Source of the DNA: Pedobacter frigoris
GTDB lineage: Bacteria; Bacteroidota; Bacteroidia; Sphingobacteriales; Sphingobacteriaceae
Assembly: GCF_005116445.1 (NCBI RefSeq)
Contig: NZ_SWBQ01000002.1
Coordinates: forward strand, 868,001 to 932,000
Direction of reading: 5' to 3'
Length of the DNA stretch: 64,000 nucleotides
The notes below the pieces were generated by a model. The model made no database searches. It was not told the DNA's origin and worked only from the letters and a program-made list of their open reading frames with translations. The position numbers were made by a program, and so were the translations under genes. This document shows positions 9,142-18,260 of this stretch, piece by piece. Position 1 is the stretch's first letter, and the number at the start of each line of letters is the position of its first letter.

Positions 9142-10273
9142 ATGAAAAAAAAACCCCATATTTAGCTATTGTACTGATCTTGTTTTTATTCCTGTTTTCT
9201 TGCAAACCAAAAGACACAACATTCAACATTAAATCCGAGAATTTTGGCCCAAACGCAGTAATTGAGATTTATAGCCTCTCCGGATCAAAACCTTTGTTAA
9301 CAGAAAACCTTAAAAATGAACCCAGGTCTTTCAAAATAAAACCCAATACTCCCGGGTATGGCAGACTGGTAATTAATACTGAACGACGCCAAAAAATGGA
9401 ATTCCTGATCTATCTCGACGGTAACACTTATGAGGTCAATCTGGATGGAGAAAACATTAAGCAGTATCCATTAGCGGATACAAATTCCCAACAGGTGAAA
9501 GAGCTCGCAGAGTTTTACAAGCTTCAGGACAGCCTATCAAGAGAGACCAATAAAAACCTCAAAATTGCCCTTAAAAAAACGAAAACAGCACCCAGAGAAA
9601 CTATAGCAGTTTCTTTAAAAGAATACGATGAATGGCAAGATAAGTCAAAGCGGGCCATGACATCAGTTATTGAATCATTTGCAAAGAGTTATCCAGCATC
9701 TATGCTTACTCCGATCCTTATAGATCGCTTTGGTAGTCCGGAATCATTTGCTCGCGAGTACAAAACAATAATTAAAAACCTTAGTCCAGAGGTTCGGGAA
9801 AGCGAAGATATTCAAATGCTACTTAAAGAAATAGACCGGATTACACAGATGCAACCAAGCCAAAAGATGGCGGAAATTAACGGAAAGAATCCTGCAGGCC
9901 TTCCTTTTGATCAGAAAATCTTAAAAAAGATAAATGTCTTTATTTGCTGGATGTCCTACGACCAGGAATCAAGAAAGTACAGTCCGGGTTTAGTCGATCT
10001 ATATAAAAAATTCAACGGCAAAGATGTTGAATTTATCGGCATTTCTTACGACAAACATGAAAAGTGGTGGAAATCAATAATCAAAAGGACGGCCTCACAT
10101 GGCCCCAATATTCGGACCTACTGGGTTCAAAATCTCCCAACCCTGGCAAACTCAGCAACTACAGGGCGCCCTATATATCCATCACAGATAAAGCCGGGAT
10201 CATACTCGTTGCTGATATTCCGCTGACTAATCTGAGTTTTGAAATAGAAGACTGGCTATCAAAAGCCAAATAA
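9142..10273 (+). pseudogene. Thioredoxin-like (TlpA/AhpC-type) lipoprotein, two frameshifts
   Basis: One gene appears to be spread over three frames. ATG 9142 is followed by nine A; adding one A would join it to a lipoprotein signal ending LFLFLFSC (lipobox Cys encoded near 9210). The main frame then runs to about 10080 with a DUF4369-like N-terminal domain, a helical middle and a thioredoxin-fold start (INVFICWMSYDQESRK). At the AAAA of 10083-10086 the frame moves again. The continuation DGLTWPQYSDLLG... to the stop at 10271-10273 is the normal end of such proteins, and one more A would restore KKDG. The usual CxxC pair is absent (CWMS), so even a repaired protein may lack disulfide activity. 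These may be real mutations or homopolymer sequencing errors. Confidence 0.75.
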
Positions 10274-10307
10274 AAAATGGCGGAAGAGTAACTCTTCCGC
10301 CATTTTT
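10273..10307. terminator. Bidirectional intrinsic terminator
   Basis: Inverted repeat with 17-nt arms (10273-10289 and 10291-10307), GC-rich core GGCGGAAGAG, and A5/T5 tracts at the outer ends. It sits between the convergent broken lipoprotein gene and the DegP-type gene. Confidence 0.85.
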
Positions 10308-10324
10308 AAATATTTCAAGGTTGC

Positions 10325-11857
10325 CTAGTTGATATTAAAGGTAAATGCACCTTCCGGTCCTACTCCGGAAATCCTCGTCATTCCATTCCTGGTTGCCGGC
10401 AATGCATCCTCCACATCTTTACTACTGTTTACCGGTTTTCCGTTGATCGAAGTAATTAATACTCCTTTAGGAATTTCCCATGAATCAAACAGTTTACCTT
10501 GCTCTATCCCGGTCACAACTACTCCATTTTGCACTCTATACCTAGTTTTAAGTTGAGCAGAAGCTGGCGCAAAGGAAGCTCCCAGTTTATCGATTGTTGC
10601 TTTATTAGTGTTTTTAGCAACCGCAGGCTTTAAGGTTGAAGCCACACTATTTTCGCCTTTAAGGGTTACATTCGTATTTTTCAACTGTCCATCTCTCAGG
10701 TAAGTCAACTGTACTTTATCTCCAGGGCTCATTCTACCGATCTTTTCCTGCAGATCCGGAGAATCGTAAATGGTTGCACCTCCAACTTTTTTAATGATAT
10801 CACCTTTTCTTAATCCCGCGGCCTCTGCGCCACTACCTGGTACAACATCAGTTACATACAATCCGGTAATATCGTCGATTTTTAATTTCTCAGCCTCATC
10901 TGCATCAAGAGCAGCAAAAGTTACACCGATATAACCACGTTTCACGGCGCCGTATTTCCTGAAATCATCGAGGATCTTTTTAGCCAGATTAACAGGAATA
11001 GCAAATCCATAACCCACATTTGTACCTGTCTGTGATGCGATTGCGGCATTGATACCAATCAACTCCCCGTTAGCATTTACCAATGCACCCCCACTGTTAC
11101 CCGGATTGATAGCTGCATCTGTTTGAATATAAGATTCGATACTATTATTCGTAGGCATCTTCCCTGTTCTCTGATATTCTTCGTACTCCTCTTCAGTAGG
11201 TTGTTGCTGACTTCTTCCCAAAATACCAATACTACGTGCTTTTGCACTAATGATACCTGCGGTAACTGTAGTTTGCAAGTCCAAAGGGAAACCTACAGCC
11301 AAAACCCACTCTCCAATCTGAACATTGTCAGAATTACCCATTTTCACTACCGGCAGATTTGTAGCTTCTACCTTTATTAATGCCAAATCTGTATTCGGAT
11401 CTTTACCAATTACCTTGGCACTCACTTTACGTCTGTCCGACAAAATCACTTCGATCTTATCAGCTTTATCTACCACGTGGTTATTAGTTACAATATAACC
11501 ATCCGGAGTTAGAATCACACCAGACCCTGAAGCTGCCCTTGGGGCACGCTGCATCCCTCTTCCTCCACCACCAAAAAAATCTTCAAACATATCAAACGGC
11601 GAACCACCCCTTTGATTGGAGCTATTACCGGTATAAGAGGTTTTAATATGCACAACCGCAGGCGAAACAGACGCAGCAGCTTCTACAAAATCCACCGCCC
11701 CTGTCGACGCAACTTTTGGATTGCTTGCAAATAATACATTTTGTTGTTCTTGAAATGATAACGCATCACCACCTTTAGGTTCTAATAATTTATAGCCCCC
11801 AATTGCAGCCGCACCACCTATAAATGCAGCAACCACCATTATTCCTATTCTTTTCAT
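10325..11857 (-). CDS. degP: Do/DegP-type periplasmic serine protease with two PDZ domains
   Basis: 510 residues. An N-terminal signal or anchor helix (residues ~4-24) is followed by a trypsin-like domain. The catalytic triad is visible: His127 in NNHVVD, Asp157 in NTDLAL and Ser255 in GNSGGA. A Gly/Phe-rich loop (FEDFFGGGGRG, ~91-101) precedes the protease core. Two PDZ domains follow: the first at about 300-390, with GYIGVTF at its start and GLRKGD within it, and a second shorter one after ~430. Such HtrA proteins degrade or refold damaged envelope proteins. It is monocistronic, between the terminator at 10273-10307 and the divergent dapF. Confidence 0.94.
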   Translation of the reverse strand: MKRIGIMVVAAFIGGAAAIGGYKLLEPKGGDALSFQEQQNVLFASNPKVASTGAVDFVEAAASVSPAVVHIKTSYTGNSSNQRGGSPFDMFEDFFGGGGRGMQRAPRAASGSGVILTPDGYIVTNNHVVDKADKIEVILSDRRKVSAKVIGKDPNTDLALIKVEATNLPVVKMGNSDNVQIGEWVLAVGFPLDLQTTVTAGIISAKARSIGILGRSQQQPTEEEYEEYQRTGKMPTNNSIESYIQTDAAINPGNSGGALVNANGELIGINAAIASQTGTNVGYGFAIPVNLAKKILDDFRKYGAVKRGYIGVTFAALDADEAEKLKIDDITGLYVTDVVPGSGAEAAGLRKGDIIKKVGGATIYDSPDLQEKIGRMSPGDKVQLTYLRDGQLKNTNVTLKGENSVASTLKPAVAKNTNKATIDKLGASFAPASAQLKTRYRVQNGVVVTGIEQGKLFDSWEIPKGVLITSINGKPVNSSKDVEDALPATRNGMTRISGVGPEGAFTFNIN

Positions 11858-12024
11858 TTATATATTGTTTTAAGTCCAAAATTCATATCATTCTCATCTT
11901 TAAGCAAAATGATCATTTTCTTTTCAATGATATAGTCAAATTTAATACCATATAAACGATATTTGCATCTGTAGTACGTCACGAATTCTGTTAAAAAATG
12001 TTAAATAGCCAATCTTCGTCAAAA

Positions 12025-12810
12025 ATGGATGTCCATTTCTATAAATATCAGGGAGCCGGAAATGACTTCATACTGATAGACCACCGCATTAGTCCAATCA
12101 AAGATATTGATTATGAAAGCATTAAACAACTTTGCGACAGGCGTTTTGGAATCGGCGCAGATGGTCTGATGTTTCTGACAGCACATCCTGAATATGACTT
12201 CGAGATGCTTTATTTTAATGCAGACGGAAGACCAGGAAGTATGTGTGGAAACGGCGGAAGGTGTATTGTAGCTTTTGCCAAACACCTTGGTATTATCGAC
12301 AAAGAGACTGACTTTCTGGCGGTTGACGGCCCTCATTATGCCAGAATTTCTGAAAAAGGCAATTGGATAGAATTACAAATGATTGATCTTGACACGATAA
12401 ACAGAGATGGCAAAGCTTATGTGCTAAATACAGGCTCGCCACACTATGTGATACAGCAGCAAGACCTGATTAATTTCGATGTGTATCATAATGGAAAAAC
12501 CATCAGAAATAATGATACCTATAAAGAAAACGGCATTAATGTAAATTTTGTGGAAGACCAGGGCGATCATCTTTTCGTACGTACATTTGAACGCGGCGTT
12601 GAAGATGAAACCTACGCTTGCGGAACCGGCGTTACTGCCGCAGCCATTTCCATCGCTAAACATAAAAACCAAACCGGTCATATCCAGACTCCTGTCAAAG
12701 TATTGGGTGGAGATTTGAAAATAACATTCGATTACGACGGCAAGCAGTTTACCAACGTATTTCTCTGCGGACCAGCGGAAAGGGTATTTGAGGGGGAAAT
12801 CACTTTTTAA
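12025..12810 (+). CDS. dapF: Diaminopimelate epimerase
   Basis: About 261 residues from ATG 12025. An in-frame ATG at 11998 would add nine residues not typical of the family. The N-terminus reads MDVHFYKYQGAGNDF, the standard DapF opening. The two catalytic cysteines are in MCGNGGRC (about Cys74) and in the C-terminal ACGTGVTA. The enzyme converts LL- to meso-diaminopimelate for lysine and peptidoglycan synthesis. It is monocistronic; its stop codon interlocks with that of the convergent helicase gene in the tetranucleotide TTAA at 12807-12810. Confidence 0.96.
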   Translation: MDVHFYKYQGAGNDFILIDHRISPIKDIDYESIKQLCDRRFGIGADGLMFLTAHPEYDFEMLYFNADGRPGSMCGNGGRCIVAFAKHLGIIDKETDFLAVDGPHYARISEKGNWIELQMIDLDTINRDGKAYVLNTGSPHYVIQQQDLINFDVYHNGKTIRNNDTYKENGINVNFVEDQGDHLFVRTFERGVEDETYACGTGVTAAAISIAKHKNQTGHIQTPVKVLGGDLKITFDYDGKQFTNVFLCGPAERVFEGEITF

Positions 12811-15083
12811 TCTCTTTCAGCGAGATGGGCTGCCACACCTATTTTGATCTCTCCAAAGCTAAATTTGGCTCCAAGGTGGGATCTGATAGGCGTCATATTT
12901 ATGGTCTGCAGCACTTTTATAGCCTGAAGAATCTTCTCCAGTTTTTTAGGGCCTAGAATATCCTCCGCTGATATTTCCTGCCTGGCAACAAAATGCGCGA
13001 GATGTCCCTCTATTGTTCCTACAGCCATTTTACGTTCAGATGCAATCTCTGCGATAGCCTTGCCTTCCAGGAAAAGCTCCAGCGACAAGTCTTTGGTATC
13101 TGGTTTTGCTTCCTTATCCTTAACAGCTGTAGATTTGCTTCTCGATTTCTTTTCTGTGAAATCAAGTTTACCCGGCATTGCATACACTTTTTCCATCTCT
13201 GCGGCACGCTGCGCTTGATTTAGCAAGCCATTTACATCTTTTTTCGTAAACTCCTCTCCTTTAATTGTGGCTCTTAACAAGCCTGTAGCTTTACTTATTT
13301 TCTTAACCTGTTCATAAAATAAAGCTTCCATTTCAAGAAGTTCCGTGAGGTAGGCGACTACTTGCTTGTCCTGCTTTACCAGTTCCATCCTTTCAAAAAT
13401 CTTTTTGGAGAAGGCAGACAACAGTGGGTTGAAATAATTCTCGGCCGCTTCAGTCCTTTCCAAAAGTATTGCCGTACCCTCTACTGTTTTCACCTGACAC
13501 AAGCGTTGAATCTGCAAAAGAAATTTACTAGCATGTACTTTTAGTTCACTAAAATCTTTCAATAGCTGGCCAGCCCATTTTACATGCTTTTGTTTGGCTG
13601 ATTTATTAATGTCTTTTGTATAGGAGTGCACATGTTCATATACGTAATTATCAAGAGGCGTAAGGTCAAAACACTGCAAAAGGTAGGACCTAAGAAAAGT
13701 CTCACTTTCCTGGTGTATTCTTGTTTCCAATTCTTCTACTGCTTGCTTGTTTCTTGAAAACAAAGACACATTCTGGTCTTGTCTGATTCCTGTTCCCGAA
13801 ATCTGTGAAGTCAGTATCAGGCCGTCCAATGAGCGCAACCGGGATAATGCCACATAAATTTGTCCAGGGGCAAATGCATTTCCAATATCAATTATTGCCT
13901 TGTCAAATGTCAGACCCTGACTTTTATGCACCGTAATTGCCCAAGCCAGTTTCAAAGGATATTGGGTAAATGTCCCAATTAGTTCTTCCTTTATTTCTCC
14001 AGTCACTTTATCAGTAGTATACCTGATATTTTCCCATTTGTATTTCTCGAGTGTAATTTTTTCAGTGTTGCCTTCTGTCTGCACCTCAATCAAATCCGTT
14101 CGCAGTTCAGTAACGGTCGCTATTTTTCCATTAAAAAACCGCTGCTCCCCTGTCGGATCATTTTTGATGAACATTACCTGGGCACCTACTTTTAGTTCTA
14201 GAATGTTCTCCGCAGGGTACGCATATTCGCTGAATTCATCTTCCACCTTTGCGCGATACAAGTAAGATGGAGACTTTAGTTCTTCCAGGCGCTGCTTATT
14301 TAAAGTGTCTGCTTTATTGTTATGTGTAGTAAGGGTGATGTATTTATCGTCTAAAGACGGCTTAAAATCAGCCTGATAATATTTCTCAAGCAATGCAACA
14401 TCCTGTGGAGTTATCTGATTATTTCTAAGGTTGTTCAGCAAGCCAATAAAAACACCATCTGCCTGCCTGTAAATTTTTTCCAGTTCAATATAAACTGGAG
14501 GATCCTGTTGTAGCGCTAAGGCGTCAAAAAAGTAAACACTTTTATAATACTGACCTAATAAATTCCACTCATTGGATTTGACAACGGGGGGCAACTGATG
14601 TAAATCTCCTATAAACAGCATTTGCACTCCACCAAAACTGGCATTATTTCTTCTGATATAGCGTAGCACCATGTCAATAGCATCCAGCAGATCAGCACGG
14701 AGCATGCTGACCTCATCAATAATCAACAGTTCCATGTCCACCAACACTTTTCGCTTGGTCGCAGTCATATTCAAGTGTCTTACGATAGACTTCGGCGTAT
14801 TGTACTGCTGATCGTTATGATCCCCATCGGCAGCGGGCTGCTTGGGCAAATACGTACCAAAAGGAAGCTGAAATAATGAATGTATCGTAACTCCCGCTGC
14901 ATTAATAGCAGCAATACCCGTCGGTGCAGCAATAACAGCTTTTTTATGAGTAAGGTCAATTAAATTCCTTAAAAAGGTTGTTTTACCAGTCCCAGCTTTT
15001 CCTGTCAGAAAAATGTGTTTAGAAGTATAATTAACAAATCTCGCAGCAAGTCCGGCAGGATTAGCAGTTTCTGAATTCAACAT
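12807..15083 (-). CDS. PIF1/RecD2-like ATP-dependent DNA helicase with C-terminal HTH domain
   Basis: 758 residues. The N-terminal half is a superfamily-1 helicase of the AAA_30/PIF1 type: Walker A LTGKAGTGKTT near residue 31, Walker B LLIIDEVSML, motif III GDLHQLPPV and a C-terminal UvrD_C_2-like motif WAITVHKSQGLTFD. The remainder is a helical linker and a final helix-turn-helix (HTH_40-like) of about 90 residues, a common arrangement in Bacteroidota helicases. It probably acts 5'-3' in DNA repair or replication restart (family inference). An exact TAnnTTTG box lies only 4 nt before its ATG, suggesting a nearly leaderless mRNA. Confidence 0.9.
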   Translation of the reverse strand: MLNSETANPAGLAARFVNYTSKHIFLTGKAGTGKTTFLRNLIDLTHKKAVIAAPTGIAAINAAGVTIHSLFQLPFGTYLPKQPAADGDHNDQQYNTPKSIVRHLNMTATKRKVLVDMELLIIDEVSMLRADLLDAIDMVLRYIRRNNASFGGVQMLFIGDLHQLPPVVKSNEWNLLGQYYKSVYFFDALALQQDPPVYIELEKIYRQADGVFIGLLNNLRNNQITPQDVALLEKYYQADFKPSLDDKYITLTTHNNKADTLNKQRLEELKSPSYLYRAKVEDEFSEYAYPAENILELKVGAQVMFIKNDPTGEQRFFNGKIATVTELRTDLIEVQTEGNTEKITLEKYKWENIRYTTDKVTGEIKEELIGTFTQYPLKLAWAITVHKSQGLTFDKAIIDIGNAFAPGQIYVALSRLRSLDGLILTSQISGTGIRQDQNVSLFSRNKQAVEELETRIHQESETFLRSYLLQCFDLTPLDNYVYEHVHSYTKDINKSAKQKHVKWAGQLLKDFSELKVHASKFLLQIQRLCQVKTVEGTAILLERTEAAENYFNPLLSAFSKKIFERMELVKQDKQVVAYLTELLEMEALFYEQVKKISKATGLLRATIKGEEFTKKDVNGLLNQAQRAAEMEKVYAMPGKLDFTEKKSRSKSTAVKDKEAKPDTKDLSLELFLEGKAIAEIASERKMAVGTIEGHLAHFVARQEISAEDILGPKKLEKILQAIKVLQTINMTPIRSHLGAKFSFGEIKIGVAAHLAERD

Positions 15084-15087
15084 GTTA

Positions 15088-15095
15088 CAAAGCTA
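15088..15095 (-). promoter_or_regulatory. -7 box TAGCTTTG abutting the helicase ATG
   Basis: The minus strand reads TAGCTTTG (TAnnTTTG), ending 4 nt before the ATG at 15083. If used, transcription would begin at or just before the start codon. Confidence 0.45.
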
Positions 15096-15284
15096 ACAAG
15101 AATTGCTTACTTAAACCTAATGCACAAAAAACCATTACCACTTAAGCTAAGTTAAATATGACTATAAACAAGGCAAAAAATAACTTTAGCCCAGGTTGTG
15201 CTAGCACCAGAATCACGGAATTTTCATCAAAATAATTTACACACCAGGTTTGATCACAATACCGGAAAACAAAACTATTTTTAG

Positions 15285-15326
15285 TATACGAATAGATTCG
15301 TATATTTGATTACGAAAATATTCGTA
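15285..15326. promoter_or_regulatory. Two TACGAA/TTCGTA dyads overlapping a promoter-like box
   Basis: The 373-nt gap between the helicase and the barrel gene (15084-15456) holds no convincing gene. It contains a 20-bp palindrome with 9-bp arms (TATACGAAT/ATTCGTATA around AG, 15285-15304) and a second dyad TACGAA-N4-TTCGTA (15311-15326). Their centres are 24 bp apart. An exact plus-strand -7 box TATATTTG (15301-15308) overlaps the first dyad and points at the second. This is the layout of a repressor-controlled promoter. The regulator is not recognisable in the window. Confidence 0.55.
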
Positions 15327-15414
15327 CAATAAAAATAGCAGAATAGCGAGCAATGAGCCATGCAAAATCACTTATTAAAACTTTAACATCTTTTAACAAA
15401 AAAAGCAATTAACT

Positions 15415-15428
15415 ACTAAGCTTTTAGT
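15415..15428. promoter_or_regulatory. BlaI-type operator copy upstream of the barrel/GLPGLI operon
   Basis: ACTAA-GCTT-TTAGT, 29 nt before the ATG at 15457. With its flanks it reads TACTAAG...TTAGTTATA, the same as the second palindrome before the blaI gene (2947-2965) except for two bases in the spacer. A weak -7-like TAATTTAG follows at 15431-15438, so a bound repressor would cover the promoter. Confidence 0.55.
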
Positions 15429-15456
15429 TATAATTTAGCTTAACCAAACACACAAT

Positions 15457-18252
15457 ATGAAATTAATAGCTCTAACCACCCTTTTTATATGCTGTGCAAT
15501 ATTTTCTTTTGCTCAAAAGCCATATGCAATAAAAGGCGCCGTAACGGATACGATGGCTACCTACAAACTGGTGAACACTAGTGTCACCATTATCAATCAA
15601 AAAGATTCTACATTGGTAAAATTCGCACGCGCAAATGACGATGGGCATTTTGTTATAAACGATTTGAAAGCCGGCAAATTTATACTTTTGCTCACTTATC
15701 CCGGATATGCAGATTATGCTGAAGAATTTAGCCTCGATTCCATCAATCCTGTCAAAGATTTTGGCGACATAGATCTTATACTTAAATCCAACTTGCTTGA
15801 AGGAATAATCATCAAGGGGAAAGTCGCTGCCATAAAAATAAAAGGCGATACCACAGAATTCAATGCAGGTAGCTATGTCATTCAACCAAATTCAAAAGTA
15901 GAAGATCTGCTCAAGCAACTGCCCGGTATCACGGTTGATAAAGATGGAAAGATCACTGCGCAGGGACAGACGGTAAATAAGGTATTAGTAGACGGCGAAG
16001 AATTCTTTGGCGATGACCCGACCCTCGTCACCAAAAATATCCGCGGAGACATGGTCGACAAAGTTCAGCTTTATGACAAGAAAAGTGATCAGGCAACATT
16101 TACTGGTATTGATGATGGGGAAAAGTCAAAAACCATTAATATCAAGTTAAAGGAGGATAAGAAGAATGGCTATTTCGGAAAAATAGATCTCGCCGGAGGT
16201 ACCGGCAAGTTCTATCAGGGACAAGCCATGTTCAATCATTTTAAAGGCAAGCAGAGGATTTCGGCCTATGGTATCTTTGGAAATACCGGACAAACCGGTC
16301 TGAACTGGGGAGATGCCAGCAAATATGGCTCTTCAGGCGAAATGGGTTTTTCCATAGATGGAGGCACGATGTTCTCCTTCGGTGGGGGAGATGACTTTGA
16401 CTCTTTCGACGGCAGATACAATGGTCAGGGTATCCCTTCAGCAAATAGTGGTGGTTTTCATTACGAGGACAAATGGAATAACGACAAACATGCGCTAAAT
16501 TCCAATTACAAATTAGGCTCCGTTGGCGTAAAAGGAAATAGAAACAACCAGAGCTTAAACAACTTGCCCAGCGGCGATTTACTTAACGTATCTGACCAGA
16601 ATTTCGACAACATGATGTTCAGGCAAAAGCTGGATGCTACTTATACACTGAAATTAGACTCTACTTCTACACTGAAAATCTCAGTAGACGGCACCTTGAA
16701 AAACAGCACAACCAAAGACAGCTATAATTCCTCGAGCAGAGGTAACGGCAACAACCTGCTGAATACTGGGGAGCGCAACCTTGATAATGAAAGTGATCAG
16801 CAACTATTTAATGCATCGGCTTTCTTTTCAAAAAGACTAAAGAAAAAAGGCAGAACGATTTCAGTCAACATGAGGGAGTCCATTAACAAAAATGACACGG
16901 AAGGATATCTCATCTCAGAAAATGTTTATTACAACAGGTTAATACCCGGACAAATAGACAGCACAGTCAACATAAATCAGTTCAAAACAAACAATAGCCT
17001 CAGTCATTCATTCTATACCAGCATGACATATACTGAGCCCATTTCTAAAAAAGTAGCGCTGACGTTAAATTATGGTCTGAATATCAACAACAGCAGTTCA
17101 GATCGCAAGTCATTCAACAAAACGGGTAAAGATGAGTACAGTAACTTTGACCCCAGGTTTAGCAATGACTTTCAGCTCAACCAACTGTCAAATCAGGCAG
17201 GGGCGGCACTATCCTATACTCATGAAAAAACCAACATCAGGCTGGGGAGTAATGCAACAAGCGTCAGCTTCAAACAATTCGATGCCTACACCAACAAGAC
17301 TTACAAAAGAACGTTCATCAACTGGAATCCCAATGCAAGCTTTCAATATCGCCTCAAACAGCAAGAATCACTTAGGCTAAGTTTTAATGGACGTACCAGC
17401 CAGCCGGGTATCGATCAAATCCAGCCCATTAGGGAAAACACAGATCCTCAGAACATCAGATTAGGTAATCCGGATCTCAGACCTTCTTTCACAAACGGCT
17501 TCAGTCTAATGTATGAGATGTACAAGATTTTGAGCGAACAATCAATGTGGCTTGACGCTAGTTACAGTTTTACTGCCAATCCGATTACCAGCAACAGGGT
17601 TACTGATCCCGAAACAGGTAACAGCACCTACCAGTCGATCAATCTGGACAGGAATCAAGCCAGTTTTGATTTCAACATCAATACCGGAAGAAAAATTAAA
17701 AGTTTAGGAATAGGTGTTGGGCTGGATGTAGGAATCAACGCCAATCAAAATTACGGTATGATCAATAATGTAATTAACACCACAAATACTTACAATTATA
17801 CAGGCAACTTAAGTGCATCAAAATACGCCGAGAAAAAATATAGCTTCAGAATTTCTGGTGGACCACGATACAGCGACACCCGCTCCTCTCTTCAAACAGG
17901 GACCACCAACAGAGGCTGGGGCTTTGATGCCAATGGAAACCTGAGCGTCTATCTGCCTGCTAAAATAGAGTTCAGTACCGATGGAAATTTTCAGTATACC
18001 GGAAAAACGCAAACATTTAATGAAGACTTCAAGCGCATCATATGGAATGCAGCTATCAGTAAGAAATTCTTTAAGCAGGAAAACCTGAAGGCATCCATTT
18101 CCGGAAATGACCTGCTCAATCAAAATGTCGGCTTCAGTAGGTATGCCAGTGCAAACATGCAGTCACAAAACAGCTATACAACTATTCAAAGATATTTCTT
18201 GTTCAGCCTTGTTTGGGATTTTAACAAAATGGGTGGAGCTCCTACTAAATAA
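15457..18252 (+). CDS. Outer-membrane beta-barrel protein (TonB-receptor-like, OMP_b-brl_3 type)
   Basis: 931 residues. A signal peptide ending SFAQ (residue ~20) is followed by a carboxypeptidase-regulatory-like Ig domain (~24-115) and a plug-like segment with VEDLLKQLPGITVDKDG. The long remainder is rich in alternating beta strands, Asn, Ser and Gly, and ends in an aromatic strand (FLFSLVWDFN). This is the outer-membrane beta-barrel family that often pairs with GLPGLI proteins, and such a gene follows 8 nt downstream. There is no separate TonB box that I can define. A BlaI-type palindrome lies directly upstream. The likely role is transport or envelope remodelling; the substrate is unknown. 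Confidence 0.88.
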   Translation: MKLIALTTLFICCAIFSFAQKPYAIKGAVTDTMATYKLVNTSVTIINQKDSTLVKFARANDDGHFVINDLKAGKFILLLTYPGYADYAEEFSLDSINPVKDFGDIDLILKSNLLEGIIIKGKVAAIKIKGDTTEFNAGSYVIQPNSKVEDLLKQLPGITVDKDGKITAQGQTVNKVLVDGEEFFGDDPTLVTKNIRGDMVDKVQLYDKKSDQATFTGIDDGEKSKTINIKLKEDKKNGYFGKIDLAGGTGKFYQGQAMFNHFKGKQRISAYGIFGNTGQTGLNWGDASKYGSSGEMGFSIDGGTMFSFGGGDDFDSFDGRYNGQGIPSANSGGFHYEDKWNNDKHALNSNYKLGSVGVKGNRNNQSLNNLPSGDLLNVSDQNFDNMMFRQKLDATYTLKLDSTSTLKISVDGTLKNSTTKDSYNSSSRGNGNNLLNTGERNLDNESDQQLFNASAFFSKRLKKKGRTISVNMRESINKNDTEGYLISENVYYNRLIPGQIDSTVNINQFKTNNSLSHSFYTSMTYTEPISKKVALTLNYGLNINNSSSDRKSFNKTGKDEYSNFDPRFSNDFQLNQLSNQAGAALSYTHEKTNIRLGSNATSVSFKQFDAYTNKTYKRTFINWNPNASFQYRLKQQESLRLSFNGRTSQPGIDQIQPIRENTDPQNIRLGNPDLRPSFTNGFSLMYEMYKILSEQSMWLDASYSFTANPITSNRVTDPETGNSTYQSINLDRNQASFDFNINTGRKIKSLGIGVGLDVGINANQNYGMINNVINTTNTYNYTGNLSASKYAEKKYSFRISGGPRYSDTRSSLQTGTTNRGWGFDANGNLSVYLPAKIEFSTDGNFQYTGKTQTFNEDFKRIIWNAAISKKFFKQENLKASISGNDLLNQNVGFSRYASANMQSQNSYTTIQRYFLFSLVWDFNKMGGAPTK

Positions 18253-18260
18253 CGCATCTT

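Noticed and set aside
11123..11380. 85-codon frame opposite the DegP-type gene
   Set aside because: It is contained in the protease domain coding sequence and has no independent support.
15352..15411. 19-codon ORF (MSHAKSL...) after the TACGAA dyads
   Set aside because: Very short, no recognisable features and no ribosome-site evidence; it is too likely to be chance.
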